A stretch of 64,000 nt of DNA from Dehalococcoidia bacterium (GCA_023228825.1 JALOAL010000010.1:46909-110908), one strand, 5' to 3'. Counted from the stretch's first letter, positions 17,097 to 25,469 are shown. Notes: generated from the letters alone by a model not told the origin. Made by a program: numbers and translations.

Positions 17097-17321
17097 CTAC
17101 GAGGCCGCGACGCTCCATGCAGACATGCTGATGAAGACGACCACCACGAGGATCGTGAGGCGGTGCAACGACCGCTGAAGGCCTCGACGCGTGCGGAAGG
17201 AGGCATCCTGCCCGCCCAGCGCAGCCCCGAAGCCCGTGCCGCGCACCTGCAGCAGGACGAGCACGATCAGGAGCGTAGAGATGAGGATCTGGCCAAGGGA
17301 CAGGAAGTCACGTAGTTCCAT
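17097..17321 (-). CDS. secG: Protein translocase subunit SecG
   Basis: 74 residues with two hydrophobic segments (about 8-25 and 52-70) joined by a loop containing the SecG hallmark GTGFGAALGGQDASF. SecG assists SecYE/SecA-driven export at the membrane. It is probably first in an operon with the substrate-binding protein, 18 bp apart. A TAGCCT box lies 9 nt before the ATG, so the leader may be only a few bases. Confidence 0.92.
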   Translation of the reverse strand: MELRDFLSLGQILISTLLIVLVLLQVRGTGFGAALGGQDASFRTRRGLQRSLHRLTILVVVVFISMSAWSVAAS

Positions 17322-17570
17322 GGTCAGAGCAGGCTACGTCCGCACCGCCTCACCCGCAAGGAGTCGTGCGAGGTCGCCGGCCGATTGTGCCACCGACTCC
17401 CTGACTTCGCTGCTTGTTCGGGTAACATCCCGCGCGTCGAGGCAATCGATAGTCATGTCCCTCTTGACGAGCGGATCGAGGCGGCCGATGATCATGTTGC
17501 AGGTGACCTCGCCTTCGCCTTTTCGCGTGGGCAAGACCCTCGGGTCGGTCACCTGCCTTTTCGTGTCCTG

Positions 17571-18344
17571 ATGTATCTGCTCTACCTGGATGAGTCCGGC
17601 TCGACGAACACGGAGTACTTCGTCGTTGGCGGCCTCGCCATCCATGAGCAGGACGCATGGTCGCTGGCGCAGCGGCTCGATCAGTACTCGCATCGGCTGC
17701 CCGGCGCCCTCGCGGGGACGGAGATCCACGCTGACCACATCCGGCAGGGCCGCGGTCGTTGGCGGAACGTGCCGAAGTCAGCGCGACTCGAGATCATCCA
17801 GGGACTGGCGGATCTCTTAGTGGACTTTCGTGGGACCGAGAACTCAGCGGTCCTCTTCGGCGCGGCCCTGCACAAGGCATCGTTCACTCGCGTCGACCCG
17901 TACGAACGCGCCTACGAAGACTTCTTCGCGAGGTGCAATGGCTACCTTGCACGCCTCGCCAACGAGGGTGACCGGCACCGGTGCGTGGCGATTGCCGACA
18001 AGAGCAGGCTCGAGTCCACGCTCCAGACGCTCATGGCCGGGTGGCGGGCGACCGGCGCATCGACCGGTGCGGCGATCGGACCGATGTCGAGTTACGCCGA
18101 AGTGCCAGTCTTCGTCGACAGCAAGGCCAGCAGGCTCATCCAAGCGGCGGACTTCGTCGCCAACTCGATCTATCGCGCGTACGCAACCGGTGACGCGACT
18201 CTCTACGACCAGCTGCTCCCGCTGTTCGACGCGGATGACGGGGTAGTTCACGGAATGGTCCACTTGAATCGCGGGCACCGCACGTGCTCGTGTTCACCGT
18301 GCGCTTCGAGGCGACGGCCACCTCGGACGGAGGGCGCCGGCTAG
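17571..18344 (+). CDS. DUF3800 domain protein
   Basis: 257 residues from the ATG at 17571, where the family always begins (YLLYLDESGSTN). The family's conserved acidic positions are visible: YLDESG at the start, EIHADHI near residue 45, a lysine and aspartate in AIADKS, and VDSKASRLIQAADFVANSIYRAY near residue 190. The fold is RNase H-like with probable metal-binding acids; the biochemical function is not established. Members often lie in defence or mobile regions. Here it is a single gene between secG and yvcK, without a ribosome site, and visibly lower in GC than its neighbours, which suggests horizontal gain. The last ~25 residues (Cys/Arg/Pro-rich) may be an out-of-family extension. Its stop overlaps the yvcK stop by 4 bp. 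Confidence 0.8.
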   Translation: MYLLYLDESGSTNTEYFVVGGLAIHEQDAWSLAQRLDQYSHRLPGALAGTEIHADHIRQGRGRWRNVPKSARLEIIQGLADLLVDFRGTENSAVLFGAALHKASFTRVDPYERAYEDFFARCNGYLARLANEGDRHRCVAIADKSRLESTLQTLMAGWRATGASTGAAIGPMSSYAEVPVFVDSKASRLIQAADFVANSIYRAYATGDATLYDQLLPLFDADDGVVHGMVHLNRGHRTCSCSPCASRRRPPRTEGAG

Positions 18345-19687
18345 GCGTGGGCGAGGGGCTCCGCCTCCACCTGAGGGATGGGGTCCAGGAGGGCCCGGGA
18401 GCGCAGGTCGCGCTCGAAGTAGGCGCGCATGAGGGCGCTGGCGAGCGCCTCGGTGTTGTGGCGGTAGCGCTTCTCGTGGTCCACCAGGTCGGCCAGCAGG
18501 AGGCGCGCGCCGTGGTAATCGGCGTCGCCGGGGGCGAGGACGGGGGTGGACTGCCACTCGGCGGGCAGGGGCTGCTGGGGCAGGTTGCTGTTCGCCAGGA
18601 CCGCGTCCACCACGGTCGCACCCGGCAGGTGGCGGCGGATGGCGCCGTAGTGGTCAGCGGCGCTGTAGCCGTCCGTCTCGCCGTGCTGGGTGGCCACGTT
18701 CGAGATGTACACGCGGTACGCTTGGGTCTCCGCCAGCGCCTTCGCGATGCCCTTCACGAGCAGGTTCGGCAGTACCGAGGTGTAGAGGCTGCCCGGCCCG
18801 ATGATCACCAGGTCCGCGTCGCGGATGGCGGCGACGGCGTTGGGGTGTGCCTCGATGTCACGAGGCTCCAGGCGGACCTCCACGGGGGGCTCGCCGGAGG
18901 CGGGGATGGCGGACTCGCCGCGGACCTCGCGGCCGTCCGCGAAGCGCGCAACCAGCGCCACATCCTCCAGGCTGGAGGGGACGATGTGCCCTCGCACCGC
19001 GAGGACGCGCGATGTCTCCTCGATGCCGCGCTCCACGCTGCCGGTGACTTCGGCCATGGCGGTGATGAAGAGGTTGCCGAAGGAGTGGCCGGCCATGCCC
19101 TCGCCGGCGCGGTCGTCGAAGCGGTACTGGAATAGTTCCGTGACCAGCGGCTCCGCGTCCGCCAGCGCGGCGATGCAGTTGCGGATGTCGCCCGGCGGGA
19201 TCACCTGCATGTTCTGGCGCAGGCGGCCAGAGGATCCCCCGTCGTCCGCCACGGTGACCACGGCGGTGAGGTTGGAGGAGTACTGCTTCAGGCCCCGCAG
19301 CAGGTTGGAGAGGCCCGTGCCGCCGCCGATGGCGACGATCTTGGGGCCACGGTCGCGCGTGCGGTTGCGGTAGACCATGTCCACCACGTCGTTCGGGCGG
19401 GTGGAGGGCGGGAGCACCGCCAGCGCGATGGACTGGTTGAGTTTCCAGGCGGAGAACACGGTCAAACCGCTGGCGACCGATATGAAGAGGGCGCCCCGCG
19501 CCCAGCGGGGGATGAACTGCAGGGTGGCGTACTCGACCCAGCCGGGGAAGGTGTAGGAGACGTAGACCTCGCGCAGCAGGTAGGCGAAGCCCAGGCCCAT
19601 GACCGCAACGGCGACCATGATCAGCAGCAGCCATCGCTTGATGTGAAGGCCGAAGTAGAGCCACTTAGTGAAGTTGTCGCGACTCAC
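18341..19687 (-). CDS. YvcK/CofD-like gluconeogenesis factor with N-terminal membrane segments
   Basis: 448 residues from a GTG at 19687 with a GAGGA ribosome site. Residues 17-38 and about 60-80 are hydrophobic, so the protein is probably membrane-anchored. From residue ~115 it is a CofD/YvcK domain: VAIGGGTGLSNLLRGLK, then VTVADDGGSSGRLR, PPGDIRNCIAAL, and GPGSLYTSVLPNLLV. Firmicute YvcK binds UDP-sugars and is needed for growth on gluconeogenic carbon and for cell-wall metabolism. The N-terminal membrane anchor is absent from Bacillus YvcK but known in other YvcK-like proteins. The rapZ and whiA neighbours usual in other bacteria are missing. Confidence 0.88.
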   Translation of the reverse strand: MSRDNFTKWLYFGLHIKRWLLLIMVAVAVMGLGFAYLLREVYVSYTFPGWVEYATLQFIPRWARGALFISVASGLTVFSAWKLNQSIALAVLPPSTRPNDVVDMVYRNRTRDRGPKIVAIGGGTGLSNLLRGLKQYSSNLTAVVTVADDGGSSGRLRQNMQVIPPGDIRNCIAALADAEPLVTELFQYRFDDRAGEGMAGHSFGNLFITAMAEVTGSVERGIEETSRVLAVRGHIVPSSLEDVALVARFADGREVRGESAIPASGEPPVEVRLEPRDIEAHPNAVAAIRDADLVIIGPGSLYTSVLPNLLVKGIAKALAETQAYRVYISNVATQHGETDGYSAADHYGAIRRHLPGATVVDAVLANSNLPQQPLPAEWQSTPVLAPGDADYHGARLLLADLVDHEKRYRHNTEALASALMRAYFERDLRSRALLDPIPQVEAEPLAHA

Positions 19688-19717
19688 GAGGTTCCTCGCT
19701 GCCGCCCGCCTCGCAGG

Positions 19718-19748
19718 AGGATATCAGGCGGGCCGTGTAATCGGTCAA
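19718..19748 (-). promoter_or_regulatory. Possible promoter of the yvcK-like gene
   Basis: TTGACC (19743-19748) and TATCCT (19718-19723) on the minus strand are 19 bp apart and lie upstream of the GTG start in a locally AT-richer patch. The spacing is long, so this is tentative. Confidence 0.25.
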
Positions 19749-19895
19749 CTGATCGCGTGTTTCTGACGGCCCGAACGTTCCGCGATCTATCGACATAAAA
19801 ATGACGTTAGACCAATGACAGTAGACCATCTCCGGATCGTCCGCGGTGACTCACCGATGACGCACCGATGACGGGGGGAGGGCCGTACCGTCCCG

Positions 19896-21395
19896 CTACG
19901 AGCCTGAATCCAGGCGCTTGCGCAAGAGTGAAGAGACGGTGTTCGCGTCCGCCCGACCCTTCGCTTCTCGCATGACCTGGCCCACGAGGAAGCCGATGGC
20001 GCTCTTCTTGCCGCTGCGGTAGTCCTCCACCGCCTTCGGGTTCGCCTCGATCATGCGGGCGGCGATCTCGTCGATGGCGCCTTCGTCGCTCACAGCCTTG
20101 AGGCCGCGCGCCTCCACGATGGCCGCCGGCATCTCGCCCGTCTCGAAGGCGATCGCGAGCACTTCCTTCGCCGTAGTGCCGGTGACCTCCCGGCGTTCGA
20201 GGAGCCCCGCGAGTTCCGCCACGTGGGCGGGGGTGACGGGCGTTTCCGACAGTTCCGCCTCCTGGCCCAGTTCGTTCAGGTGGCGGGCCACCTCGCCGAT
20301 GAAGAGGAGGGCCACCGGCCGCGCGAGGCCGCCGCCGGCCGCCCGCACCGCAGCCTCGAAGTCCTCGGAGCGCTCACGGGAGTCGGTCAGCGTGCGTGCC
20401 TCGTCCGGGGAGAGGCTGTACTCGGACTCGAAGCGGGCGCGGCGCGCGTCCGGGAGTTCCGGCATGCGCGCGCGGATGGCCTGGGTGGTGGCCTCGTCCA
20501 GGACGGTGGGGGGGATGTCCGGCTCCGGAAAGTAGCGGTAGTCGTTGGCCTCCTCCTTGGAGCGCTGGGAGACGGTCACGCCGGTGGCGTCTACGTACCC
20601 GCGAGTCTCCTGGACGATGCGGCCGCCCTCCGCCAGCACCTGCGCCTGGCGTTCGATCTCGAACTCGATCGCCCGCTGCACGGAGCGGAACGAGTTCATG
20701 TTCTTGACCTCCACCTTTGTCCCCAGCGCCTCCTGACCCCGAGGGCGGATGGAGACGTTGGCGTCGCAGCGCAACTGGCCCTTCTCCATGTCGGCGTCCG
20801 CAATCTGCAGATAGCGCATGGTCCGGCGCAATTTGTGCAGGAAGGCGCTGGCCTCCGCGCCGGAGTGCATGTCCGGCTGCGTGACCAGTTCCATCAGCGG
20901 CGAGCCGCTGCGGTTCACGTCGATCAGCGCATACGCCTCGGCGCCGTCGTCGCGGTGGAGGAGGCGCGCGGTGTCCTCCTCCAGGTGGATGCGCTCCAGG
21001 TGCACGGTCCGCGGTTCGCCGTCCACCTCGATGTCGAGTTTGCCGCCCAGGCAGAAGGGCTGGTCGTACTGGGAGATCTGGTAGCCCTTCACCAGGTCCG
21101 GGTAGGGGTAGTTTTTGCGGTCGAACTTGGAGTGGGTGGGGATGTCGCACCCCAGCGCCAGGCCGGCCATGATCGTGTACGCCACGGCCTGCTCGTTGAC
21201 CACGGGCAGCATCCCGGGCATACCCAGGCAGATCGCGCACACGTGGCTGTTAGGCTCCGTGTCGAAGTACTCCCGGTCGCAGGAGCAGAACATCTTGGAG
21301 CGGGTCTTCAGTTGGATGTGGACCTCCAGGCCAATGACGGCCTCGTAGTCCACGTTGTAGTCCACGTTGTAGTCCACGTTCGCCTGTGTCGTCAT
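19896..21395 (-). CDS. gatB: Asp/Glu-tRNA amidotransferase subunit B
   Basis: 499 residues from the ATG at 21395, which has AGGAGA 9 nt upstream; longer frames have no such site. The catalytic cradle has VIGLEVHIQLKTRSKMFC, CAICLGMPG, KNYPYPDLVKGYQISQYDQP and LIDVNRSGSPLMELVT. The C-terminal YqeY-like tail domain follows from residue ~400 (TGTTAKEVL, NPKAVEDYRSGKKSAIGFLVGQVM). GatB works with GatA and GatC to convert Glu-tRNA(Gln) or Asp-tRNA(Asn) to the amides. gatA and gatC are not adjacent. The N-terminus has an odd DYNVDYNVDY run, from three 12-bp repeats. Confidence 0.95.
   Translation of the reverse strand: MTTQANVDYNVDYNVDYEAVIGLEVHIQLKTRSKMFCSCDREYFDTEPNSHVCAICLGMPGMLPVVNEQAVAYTIMAGLALGCDIPTHSKFDRKNYPYPDLVKGYQISQYDQPFCLGGKLDIEVDGEPRTVHLERIHLEEDTARLLHRDDGAEAYALIDVNRSGSPLMELVTQPDMHSGAEASAFLHKLRRTMRYLQIADADMEKGQLRCDANVSIRPRGQEALGTKVEVKNMNSFRSVQRAIEFEIERQAQVLAEGGRIVQETRGYVDATGVTVSQRSKEEANDYRYFPEPDIPPTVLDEATTQAIRARMPELPDARRARFESEYSLSPDEARTLTDSRERSEDFEAAVRAAGGGLARPVALLFIGEVARHLNELGQEAELSETPVTPAHVAELAGLLERREVTGTTAKEVLAIAFETGEMPAAIVEARGLKAVSDEGAIDEIAARMIEANPKAVEDYRSGKKSAIGFLVGQVMREAKGRADANTVSSLLRKRLDSGS
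21345..21380. repeat. Three tandem 12-bp repeats in the start of gatB
   Basis: GTAGTCCACGTT is repeated exactly three times at 21345-21356, 21357-21368 and 21369-21380. On the coding strand this gives (N/Y)VDY repeats just after the GatB start. The length keeps frame, so copy-number change would lengthen or shorten the N-terminus by four residues. Confidence 0.85.
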
Positions 21396-21561
21396 GCGTG
21401 TGCGTCTCCTGGGGCAGCGTCGCCATCGTACCGCCGCGGCTGCGCTCAACCCAGAGGCGCTCCGCAGGGGGAGGCCAACGGGCGCGCCCTTGCACGATGC
21501 GGCATAATCGTCCCCGTGCCACACGGCCCCCACAGCGCCCGCGCGTGCGTGCGAGAGAATC

Positions 21562-22107
21562 ATGGAAGACGGCCTCCCGGAACCGCTCCGACTGCCGCGC
21601 TTTGACGCCTCGCGTCCGGGCGAGCCGGTGCGCATCCTCTCCACGAAGTACGACGGCTCCCGCCACTACGAGTACCGAGGCCGCCTCGTCGACCAGGGCG
21701 AGGGCTACCTGCGGGTGGTGGTGGAACCAAACACCCCGTTCGTCTCCTACCGGGAGAGCGGGATGACCCTGGCGCGGATGACGCAGATCTACTTCACGGA
21801 CCGCTGGTACAACGCCTTCCACAACCACGAGCCGGTGGGCCGGCGCGCCATGCTCACCTACTGCAACGTGGGGACGCCCGTACGCCTGGAGGGCGACACC
21901 ATCCACTGGATCGACCTGGACCTGGACGTCATCGACACGCAGGCCCAGGGCCTGATCGTGGACGACGAGGATGAGTTCGCCGACCACCGCCAGCGCATGG
22001 CCTACCCGGAGGAGGTGGTCCGGCGTGCGGAGGCGGCTCGGGACGAACTGCTGGCGCTGGGACGGTCGCACGCGTTCCCCTTCGACCGTGAGTCACACCT
22101 GCCGTAG
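21562..22107 (+). CDS. DUF402 family protein (possible nucleoside phosphatase/RNA-binding)
   Basis: 181 residues, divergent from gatB. It carries the DUF402 pattern: WYN in FTDRWYNAFHNHE near residue 80, followed by LTYCNVGTP and a metal-binding acidic run DLDLDVIDTQAQG near residue 120, then a DDEDEF turn and a C-terminal helix. Characterised relatives are a firmicute nucleoside tri/diphosphatase and the RNA-binding C-terminus of FAU-1. The conserved Tyr/Asp pattern suggests a metal-dependent phosphatase, but the substrate is unknown. There is a GAGAGAA ribosome-like site just before the ATG. Confidence 0.78.
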   Translation: MEDGLPEPLRLPRFDASRPGEPVRILSTKYDGSRHYEYRGRLVDQGEGYLRVVVEPNTPFVSYRESGMTLARMTQIYFTDRWYNAFHNHEPVGRRAMLTYCNVGTPVRLEGDTIHWIDLDLDVIDTQAQGLIVDDEDEFADHRQRMAYPEEVVRRAEAARDELLALGRSHAFPFDRESHLP

Positions 22108-22218
22108 TCCCTCCGCCGCGTCTCTGGCTGTCACAGGCGTCCTCAACCGGCGCTCGACCATCTCGGTCTAGCGTCGCGCCGTGTTGGGCGCCGGCCCGAC
22201 CGGGGTGGGAGGGGCGCG

Positions 22219-23082
22219 ATGAGCCCGAGTCCCAGGATCCTCCTCGTGGAGTACAGCCGGGAACTGGGCCACCTCTACCGCTTCACGCTGGCGGACGAGG
22301 GATTCCAGGTGAGCCTGGCCCTGGCCCCGGACGACCTGCTGGCCTCCGTCCGAGCCTACCGTCCGGACCTGCTCATCCTGGACCTCCCACCGCCAGAGGA
22401 ACGGGCGCTGGCGGTGCTGGACGCGCTGCGCTCGGACGACGTGGCGCGCATGGTGCCGGTGATCGCGCTCACCACCCAGGACCAACTGGCGGACGTGGCG
22501 TGGGCCTCCTACAACGTGGTGCGCACCTTCGCCAAGCCCTTTGACCTGGACGACTTCGTGGAAGCGGCCCGCGAGCACAGCGCCGAGCCGGGCATGCTCG
22601 CCACTGTGCGGGCGCCTCGGCCGCACGGTGGCGACGCGCGCGACCTGGCGGAACACATCCTGGCGGCGCGTTCGCGGCACATCGTCTTCAGGTGGGTGCA
22701 GCGGGTGCGCACCCGGCCCCCGTGGCGCGACCGTCCGGACCTGACGCTGGAGAGCCTGATCGATTACGCCCCGCGGGTACTGGAACTGGTGGACGTGCGG
22801 CTGCACTACGACTCGGACGAAGAGTTCTTCGCACTCCATCCTCATGCGCTCGATCGTGCCGAGCAGCACGCCCGCCTGCGCATGCAGCAGGAGATCAGCG
22901 TGACCGCCGCCGTCTACGAGTACACCCTGCTGCGGGAGGAGGTCTGGGTGGAACTGCGCGAGCACTTCCCCGCGGAGGTGGACGCCGACGGTCTGTTCGA
23001 GGTGGAGCGTGCGATCAACCGCACCGTGGACGCCATCCTGGTGGCCACCATGCGGTCCTACCTGGAACAGGTGGCCCGCTGA
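22219..23082 (+). CDS. Receiver domain fused to an RsbRD-N-like domain
   Basis: 287 residues with a GGGAGGGG ribosome site. Residues 5-120 are a response-regulator receiver: phospho-acceptor Asp55 (LLILDLP), Thr86 and Lys106 (FAKPFD) are kept, but the usual N-terminal acidic pair is reduced to E11 followed by Tyr (VEYSRE), so Mg2+ binding may be weaker. Residues ~135-285 are all-helical (LAEHILAARSRHIVFRWVQRVRT, then EISVTAAVYEYTLLREEVW, then a final INRTVDAILVATMRSYLEQ) and resemble the N-terminal domain of RsbRD stressosome/anti-sigma regulators. There is no DNA-binding domain. It may act through protein partners in a stress pathway. No kinase is adjacent. Confidence 0.65.
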   Translation: MSPSPRILLVEYSRELGHLYRFTLADEGFQVSLALAPDDLLASVRAYRPDLLILDLPPPEERALAVLDALRSDDVARMVPVIALTTQDQLADVAWASYNVVRTFAKPFDLDDFVEAAREHSAEPGMLATVRAPRPHGGDARDLAEHILAARSRHIVFRWVQRVRTRPPWRDRPDLTLESLIDYAPRVLELVDVRLHYDSDEEFFALHPHALDRAEQHARLRMQQEISVTAAVYEYTLLREEVWVELREHFPAEVDADGLFEVERAINRTVDAILVATMRSYLEQVAR

Positions 23083-23203
23083 GGACGCTTCGAGGCAGGG
23101 AGCGGGAGCGGGTTGACGGAGCAAACAGGTTGACGGAGCAAGAGGAGCGTCGCACCGTGTATCGAGGCGGGCGGGGATGTCCAGTCATCGAGAGAGAGAC
23201 GTC

Positions 23204-23935
23204 GTGCCTTCCAAGTCCCGCCTGCTATTGCCCGCGTTGCTGATGGTGGCTGCCCTGTTCGTGGCCTGTACCAGCGACGACCCCGACCCCACCGCTAGCC
23301 CGGACACCGCCACTACTACTGCCACCACCACGGCCACCGCCACCGGCGAACCGACGGCGCCTGAGACGGGCGAGGCCGCCGCCACTCCTGCTGCGACCGA
23401 GACCGTGGACCCGGCGGACGGCAGCGCCGCCACGGAGACCCGAGTGGTCGAGTACCTGGCCCAGCCTGCCGAGGACGGCGAGACGCCCGAGGCTACCGAG
23501 TGCTTCTCGGAGTCCGCGGCTTCTACTCGTGGCGACGCCTGGCGCTGCTCCATCGGCAACATGATCGCGGACCCGTGCTTCGCGCTGGGCGAGGGGCTGC
23601 TGCGCTGTCGCCCGGATCCGATCGCGGATGACGCCGGCCTGCTGGTGGAGGTCGAGGAGCCGTTGGAGGAGCGTGAGTCGCCAGAGGACCCGCAGGTGTG
23701 GCTGCTGGAACTGTCGGACGGCACGGTCTGTGGTTTCCAGGGCGGCGCCACCGCCGGCCTGGACGGCGAGCGCGTGAACTACGGCTGCACGAACGGCGAG
23801 TGGATCCTGGGCTTCCCGGAGCCCGGCGCGGATGGCGCGCCGTGGACCGCCCGCTTCCTGGCGGGCCACGTGGGCCCGAACGGCCTGGTGGCTGACGACC
23901 TGCACGAGGAGAACATCGCCACCGTCTGGCGCTAG
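23204..23935 (+). CDS. Lipoprotein of unknown function
   Basis: 243 residues from a GTG at 23204 that gives a compact signal peptide (MPSKSRLLLPALLMVAALFVAC) with lipobox FVAC; an ATG 27 bp upstream gives a longer, charged N-terminus. After the lipidated Cys there is a 50-residue Thr/Ala/Pro/Glu linker, then a domain with several cysteines (ATECFSES, WRCSIGN, DPCF, LLRCR, TVCGFQGG, YGCTNGEW) that probably form disulfides outside the cell. I do not recognise the domain; its ending resembles short secreted proteins in related genomes. Two 12-bp direct repeats containing TTGACG (23113-23124, 23130-23141) lie upstream. Confidence 0.7.
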   Translation: MPSKSRLLLPALLMVAALFVACTSDDPDPTASPDTATTTATTTATATGEPTAPETGEAAATPAATETVDPADGSAATETRVVEYLAQPAEDGETPEATECFSESAASTRGDAWRCSIGNMIADPCFALGEGLLRCRPDPIADDAGLLVEVEEPLEERESPEDPQVWLLELSDGTVCGFQGGATAGLDGERVNYGCTNGEWILGFPEPGADGAPWTARFLAGHVGPNGLVADDLHEENIATVWR

Positions 23936-23946
23936 CCAGGCGGGAG

Positions 23947-23970
23947 CCCGTGTATCAGCCCGTGTATCAG
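23947..23970. repeat. Tandem 12-bp repeat between the lipoprotein gene and rarA
   Basis: CCCGTGTATCAG occurs twice in a row (23947-23958 and 23959-23970), immediately after the lipoprotein stop codon and before the large inverted repeat over the rarA start. Confidence 0.7.
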
Positions 23971-23978
23971 CGCGGGCG

Positions 23979-24028
23979 CTCCCGGTTCAGCCATGCGGCG
24001 TAGACTCGCCGCATGGCTGAACCGGGAG
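23979..24028. promoter_or_regulatory. Perfect 22-bp inverted repeat enclosing the rarA -10 box and start codon
   Basis: Arms 23979-24000 and 24007-24028 are exact reverse complements. The 6-nt centre (24001-24006) is TAGACT, the same -10 hexamer found before rlmN, fmt and the ASCH gene. The rarA ATG (24013) lies in the right arm, 6 nt after the box. Transcripts from this box would be leaderless and contain only one arm; transcripts reading through from upstream would contain both arms and bury the rarA start in a strong hairpin. Confidence 0.75.
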
Positions 24029-25380
24029 ACCGCACGTCAGTGACGCCGCCCACCCCAAAGGGCGTGCCCCCCGGGGTGCAGGGCGGCTTCTTCGAGGAGG
24101 CCCGCGCTCCCCGCGCCGCCCCGCCCGGGGCGCCGCTCGCCGCTCGGATGCGGCCGCGGACGCTCGAGGAGTACGAGGGCCAGGAGCACATCATTGGCCC
24201 CGGCGGACCGCTGCGCCGCATGATCGAGGGCGACGAGTTGCCCTCGATCATCCTGTGGGGGCCTCCCGGCTGCGGGAAGACCACTCTCGCCAGCATCATC
24301 GCCACGCGCACCCAGCGACACTTCGAGGAATTGTCCGCGGTCAGTAGCGGCATCGCGGACGTGCGGCGCGTGGTGAAGGAGGCCGCGGACCGCCTGCGCA
24401 TCAGCGGGAGGCGCACCATCCTCTTCATCGACGAACTGCATCGCTTCAACCGCACGCAGCAGGACGGCCTGTTGCCGCACGTGGAGGCGGGGACGGTGAC
24501 GCTGATCGGCGCGACCACGGAGAACCCCTCGTTCTATGTGGTGGCGCCGCTGCTCTCGCGCTGCCGGGTGTTCCGGCTGCAACTGCTGGAGCCCAGCAGC
24601 GTGGAGCACCTGGTGCTACGCGCGCTGGCGGACGAGGAGCGTGGCCTGGGCAGCCAGGGCCTGGTGGTGGACAGCGACGCCGTGGACGCGATTTCGCACG
24701 CCGCGGCGGGTGACGTGCGCTCTGCGTACAACATCCTGGAGGCCGCCGCCTCGCTGGCGGATCCGGATCCCGGCGGCAGGCCTCGCATCTCTCGGAAGAC
24801 GGTGGAGGCGGCGGCGCAGCACCGCACGATCCTGTACGACCGCGAGGGCGACGCGCACTACGACGCGATCTCCGCGTTCATCAAGAGCGTGCGCGGCTCG
24901 GATCCGGACGCCGCCCTGTACTGGCTGGCGCGCATCCTGGAGGCGGGCGAGGACCCGCTCTTCGTGGCGAGGCGCATCGTCATCCTCGCCTCGGAGGACG
25001 TGGGGCTGGCGGACCCGCAGGCGCTGCCGCTGGCCATGGCGTGCCAGCAGGCGGTGCACTTCCTCGGCATGCCGGAGGCGCGCATCCCGCTGGCGCAGGT
25101 GACGGTTTACCTGGCGCGCGCGCCCAAGTCCAACAGCACGTACGCCGCCTACGGCCGCGCGCTGGAGGACGCGATGGCCACCAGGAACGACCCCGTGCCG
25201 CTGCACCTGCGCAATGCCCCCACCGGGCTCATGCGCCAGATGGGCCACGGCCAGGGATACCAGTACGCCCACGACTACCAGGGCCACGTCCCCCCGGGCC
25301 AGGTGCACCGCCCGGAGTCCGTGGAGGGCAACGTCTACTACGAACCCGGCTCCCTGGGCGACGAGGCGCGCGAGCGCTGA
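24013..25380 (+). CDS. rarA: Replication-associated recombination protein A (MgsA/RarA AAA+ ATPase)
   Basis: 455 residues. After a Pro-rich 45-residue N-terminus it has a clamp-loader-type AAA+ module: Walker A GPPGCGKTT (residues 83-91), Walker B LFIDELHRF, sensor 1 IGATTENPSF, and arginine-finger region LLSRCRVF. The C-terminal MgsA tetramerisation domain follows from about residue 270 (AISAFIKSVRGSDPDAALYWLARILEAGEDPLF, RIVILASEDVGLADPQAL). It acts at stalled replication forks. It has no ribosome site; the TAGACT box 6 nt before the ATG suggests a leaderless mRNA. Confidence 0.94.
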   Translation: MAEPGDRTSVTPPTPKGVPPGVQGGFFEEARAPRAAPPGAPLAARMRPRTLEEYEGQEHIIGPGGPLRRMIEGDELPSIILWGPPGCGKTTLASIIATRTQRHFEELSAVSSGIADVRRVVKEAADRLRISGRRTILFIDELHRFNRTQQDGLLPHVEAGTVTLIGATTENPSFYVVAPLLSRCRVFRLQLLEPSSVEHLVLRALADEERGLGSQGLVVDSDAVDAISHAAAGDVRSAYNILEAAASLADPDPGGRPRISRKTVEAAAQHRTILYDREGDAHYDAISAFIKSVRGSDPDAALYWLARILEAGEDPLFVARRIVILASEDVGLADPQALPLAMACQQAVHFLGMPEARIPLAQVTVYLARAPKSNSTYAAYGRALEDAMATRNDPVPLHLRNAPTGLMRQMGHGQGYQYAHDYQGHVPPGQVHRPESVEGNVYYEPGSLGDEARER

Positions 25381-25443
25381 GCCCCGAGGCGCCCCGATGC
25401 ATCACCCCGGAGCATCACCTCGGAGCATCGCCTCGGACACGAA

Positions 25444-25469
25444 ACGGGCGCGCCAGCAGGCGCGCCCGT
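25444..25469. terminator. Bidirectional hairpin between rarA and the cupredoxin gene
   Basis: An 11-bp stem (ACGGGCGCGCC with its complement) with an AGCA loop lies between the convergent genes. A second short palindrome (ACCCCTT-G-AAGGGGT, 25484-25498) lies just before the cupredoxin stop side. Confidence 0.6.

Noticed and set aside
15495..17315. 606-residue open frame antisense to the substrate-binding protein and secG
   Set aside because: It is His/Arg/Gly-rich with no family motif and mirrors two well-supported genes. Long antisense frames are expected at 70% GC.
20223..21605. 460-residue plus-strand frame opposite gatB
   Set aside because: Shadow of gatB, which is full length and motif-complete.
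23113..23141. Two TTGACGGAGCAA copies as a double -35 promoter
   Set aside because: No acceptable -10 lies at 16-18 bp from either copy; the nearest TGTATC is 22 bp away. Kept only as a repeat noted with the lipoprotein gene.
25400..25440. CGGAGCATC repeats after rarA as a mobile-element end
   Set aside because: Only two to three imperfect short copies, no transposase, no target duplication.
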